A stretch of 64,000 nt of DNA from Chionoecetes opilio (taxonomy: Eukaryota > Arthropoda > Malacostraca > Decapoda > Majidae), in the NCBI GenBank assembly GCA_016584305.1, contig JACEEZ010018908.1, positions 493,434 to 557,433 on the forward strand. The letters are read 5' to 3'. Below are positions 61,678-64,000 of the stretch, in pieces. Made by a program: the position numbers and the translations under genes. How positions within the stretch are numbered: position 1 is the first letter of the stretch; each line of letters starts with the position of its first letter. Below the pieces are notes generated by a model that was not told the DNA's origin, ran no database searches, and worked only from the letters and a program-made list of their open reading frames with translations.

Positions 61678-62716
61678 CACAGCGCGCCAAAGCATTGTTC
61701 GCGACATCATAACACAGCGCTTCCATACGGGAATTCAGAAAATGTACTCTATGGCAGCCTACTGACTTCCGAGAGAGATATCTTACACATGGCAGCTTGT
61801 TTAAAGCACGGGCAGTCCATCAAGACCGTTGAGGAATGTTCAGATGCCACTTGTCAATTATAGACGAAGCATTTTAAAAAGTATCGCCTTCCTTCCCGCG
61901 AGTAATTTGAACAGAGGCGCATTGGTATGACTATCATTATTTTCATAATGAGTGGCAAGAAAGACCTAACAAAAGAGCAAATTAAAGTTATTGTATCTCT
62001 ACACAAGGCAGAGAGGCCAGTGGAAGAAATATCAAGGATTGTGGATGTTACGAGGAGATGTGTGCATAAGTGGGTGGAAAGTTTGACGGTGGGTTGCATC
62101 GTCGCGACAGCCGCGACACCAGAACATTATAAGTGGCCAGGGCGAGGATGTAAAAGTTATATCGCAATATTTTTCTTGCTCTTAATTGAGGATGGGCATC
62201 CACTTGACGTTTCATGACATTTAGGGTGCTTGCTGATGTTTTACACCCTCGCCCTGGCCACTTATAATGTTCTGGTGTCGCGGCTGTCGCGACGATGCAA
62301 CCCACCGTCAAACTTTCCACCCACTTATGCACACATCTTCTCGTAACATCCACAATCCTTGATATTTCTTCCACTGGCCTCTCTGCCTTGTGTAGAGATA
62401 CAATAACTTTAATTTGCTCTTTTGTTAGGTCTTTCTTGCCACTCATTATGAAAATAATGATAGTCAAACCAATGCGCCTCTGTTCAAATTACTCGCGGGA
62501 AGGAAGGCGATACTTTTTTAAATGCTTCGTCTATAATTGACAAGTGGCATCTGAACATTCCTCAACGGTCTTGATGGACTGCCCGTGCTTTAAACAAGCT
62601 GCCATGTGTAAGATATCTCTCTCGGAAGTCAGTAGGCTGCCATAGAGTACATTTTCTGAATTCCCGTATGGAAGCGCTGTGTTATGATGTCGCGAACAAT
62701 GCTTTGGCGGGCTGTG
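61678..62716. mobile_element. Tc1/mariner-type fold-back element
   Basis: Two 478-bp arms (61678-62155 and 62239-62716) are near-identical inverted copies around an 83-bp spacer. The outer ends read CACAGC.CGCCAAAGCATTG and are bounded by TA on both sides (61676-61677, 62717-62718), the Tc1/mariner target. Each arm carries the 5' part of a transposase gene encoding an N-terminal helix-turn-helix (KKDLTKEQIKVIVSLHKAE, then EEISRIVDVTRRCVHKWV). The minus-strand copy reads on through the spacer (KTSASTLNVMKRQVDAHPQL). No catalytic DDE/D domain is present, so the element cannot encode an active enzyme. Confidence 0.9.
61927..62467. pseudogene. Two head-on Tc1-like transposase N-terminal fragments
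   Basis: Plus frame 61927-62217 (96 codons) and minus frame 62048-62467 (139 codons) share their first ~75 residues and overlap through the spacer. Both hold the DNA-binding helix-turn-helix but stop before any catalytic region; the minus frame turns into antisense of the other arm after about residue 105. They are remnants, but a truncated DNA-binding protein could in principle be made. Confidence 0.8.
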
Positions 62717-62994
62717 TACATACATGATGATTAGATTATTACGGTAGTTCAATATGTGTAAATCAAAGTAATGAATAACACCACACACGTGACCATAGCT
62801 TTGTGTGAAGGGCATGCAGTGTATAGTGAAATGAATAAACAGTGTGCGGTGTATGGTATGCAGTGAAGGATATGAGTGTATGCATGTGTGTTAATGGTAT
62901 AGGAGCGTTGATTAGAAGGTCAGTGATATAACTACAATATGAGGGTTAGCAGGAAATTATAATGATAAGAAGGATAAAGGGAAGGATGAGGTGA

Positions 62995-63145
62995 GGAAGA
63001 GGAGGAGGAGGAGGATTAGGAGAAGGATAAAGAGAAGGAGAAGGAGGAGGAGGAGGAGGAGGAGGAGGAAGAGGAGGAGGAGGAGGAGGAGGAGGAGGAG
63101 GAGGATAAAGAGAAGGAGGAGGAGGAGGAGGTGGAGGAGGAGGAT
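62995..63145. repeat. (GGA)n low-complexity tract
   Basis: gaggaggagg runs with gataaagagaagg interruptions. Confidence 0.95.
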
Positions 63146-63637
63146 GATTTGAAAAGTCAACAAGATTATGATGGGATGAGGAGGGAATACAAAGGATGAA
63201 CAAACAGCAAAAAGTCTAATGGTCTTTATGAGGCTGTTTGAGGTAAACTATACCATCTTATACAAAGTGAGGGACATGGGGCAGATAGCAATGATAGCAT
63301 GGGGCAGATAGCAAAGGCGAAGGCTCCTCCCCACCCTCCAATAACTCCAACCAAGGCTGGGAGGAAAGGAAGGAGGAGGAGGATTACATAGGATTACATA
63401 GGAATAACAGACACCAGGAGACCTATTGGTCCATGACGAGGGTATCTGCTGAACTACATACTACTAACTATCAACTACTTGTAAGAAAACAGTTGGAAAA
63501 GGATACCATGTCCTTAAAAGAAGATAGGAACACGGAAGTAGTGCAGAAAAATAGGGTATGAAATATACTAACTACAACTACCACTACCACTACAACTAAT
63601 CGATCCGGGGGACTAAATATGAATTCGCAGGGCACTA

Positions 63638-64000
63638 TCAATACCCATTTACTTTACAGTGCGCGTAAAGTCTGTTTTTAAATGTAGTTATTGTGCTGGC
63701 TTCGACAACATTTGCTGGTAACTTGTTCCATCGATCAACGACTCTCACATTGAAATAATTTTTACGGAGATCAGTGATGCAACGTTGACCGTTTAGTTTT
63801 AAACCATTATTTCTTGTTGTCACTTGAGTTGAAAGCTCGAATAGGTTCTCTTGATTAATGACATCAAATCCTTTTAGGATCTTAAGGTTTCTATCAAGTC
63901 CCCACGGATTCTACGATCCTTTAAGGAAAACATATTAAGTTTCCGCAGTCTCTCTTCATAAGATGAATTTCGCAGAGATGGAATTTGTTTGGTTGCTCTT
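63638..64000 (-). mobile_element. LINE 3' fragment at the right edge
   Basis: Minus-strand reading from the edge gives SLRNSSYEERLRKLNMFSL, DRRIRGDLIET, then, after a one-base shift, GFDVINQENLF, and in the open frame 63638-63823 VVDRWNKLPANVVEASTITT then FKNRLYAHC before a stop. This is the usual C-terminal region of CR1/RTE-type LINE polymerases. It runs off the window and is frame-broken near 63878. Confidence 0.8.

Overview
The window looks like a piece of a gene-rich but heavily repeat-loaded arthropod nuclear genome, most likely a decapod crustacean. The grounds are small coding exons with canonical GT-AG introns, abundant (GA)n, (CA)n and (GGA)n microsatellites, tRNA-derived SINEs, degenerate LINEs, DNA transposons, and four conserved animal genes whose closest look is invertebrate. 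The species assignment is an inference. No prokaryotic, organellar or CRISPR features were seen.

Layout. 1-1555 is a 34-bp satellite. 1556-6789 holds a degenerate LINE and two orphan exon candidates. 6790-17272 (minus) is a complete seven-exon TFIIS (transcription elongation factor S-II) gene. Its introns contain two TIR transposons (8354-9702 and 12171-14178) and six full copies of a ~211-bp TTAA-flanked MITE. 17273-18878 is a divergent intergenic region. 18879-27837 (plus) is a complete ten-exon UBR7 gene (UBR-box/PHD ubiquitin ligase), whose introns carry long CATAC-type and other minisatellites. 29913-34457 (minus) is a complete five-exon TRAP-alpha/SSR1 gene. It converges on UBR7. 37849-43996 (plus) is a ChaC-type gamma-glutamylcyclotransferase gene with two different 3' halves that are both in phase with the shared 5' exons. 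From about 44 kb to the right edge I see no conserved gene. It is a mosaic of microsatellites, a ~0.9 kb polypurine minisatellite, SINEs, a Tc1/mariner fold-back element, a large microsatellite-bearing palindrome, and a LINE fragment running off the end.

The four host genes are housekeeping functions (transcript elongation, ubiquitin ligation, ER translocation, glutathione turnover). They do not form a pathway; what they share is the local repeat environment. The most unusual signals are: (1) a high-density, apparently piggyBac-type MITE family whose termini have twice seeded minisatellites, one with 60-bp and one with 48-bp units, and once accompanied duplication of a splice donor; (2) the ChaC locus with two alternative catalytic-domain endings that both keep the active-site Glu at residue 85; (3) two TIR transposons reconstructable from their ends; (4) two long palindromes in the right third.

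All exon boundaries were read by eye from splice consensus, reading phase and family resemblance. No alignments or database searches were run.
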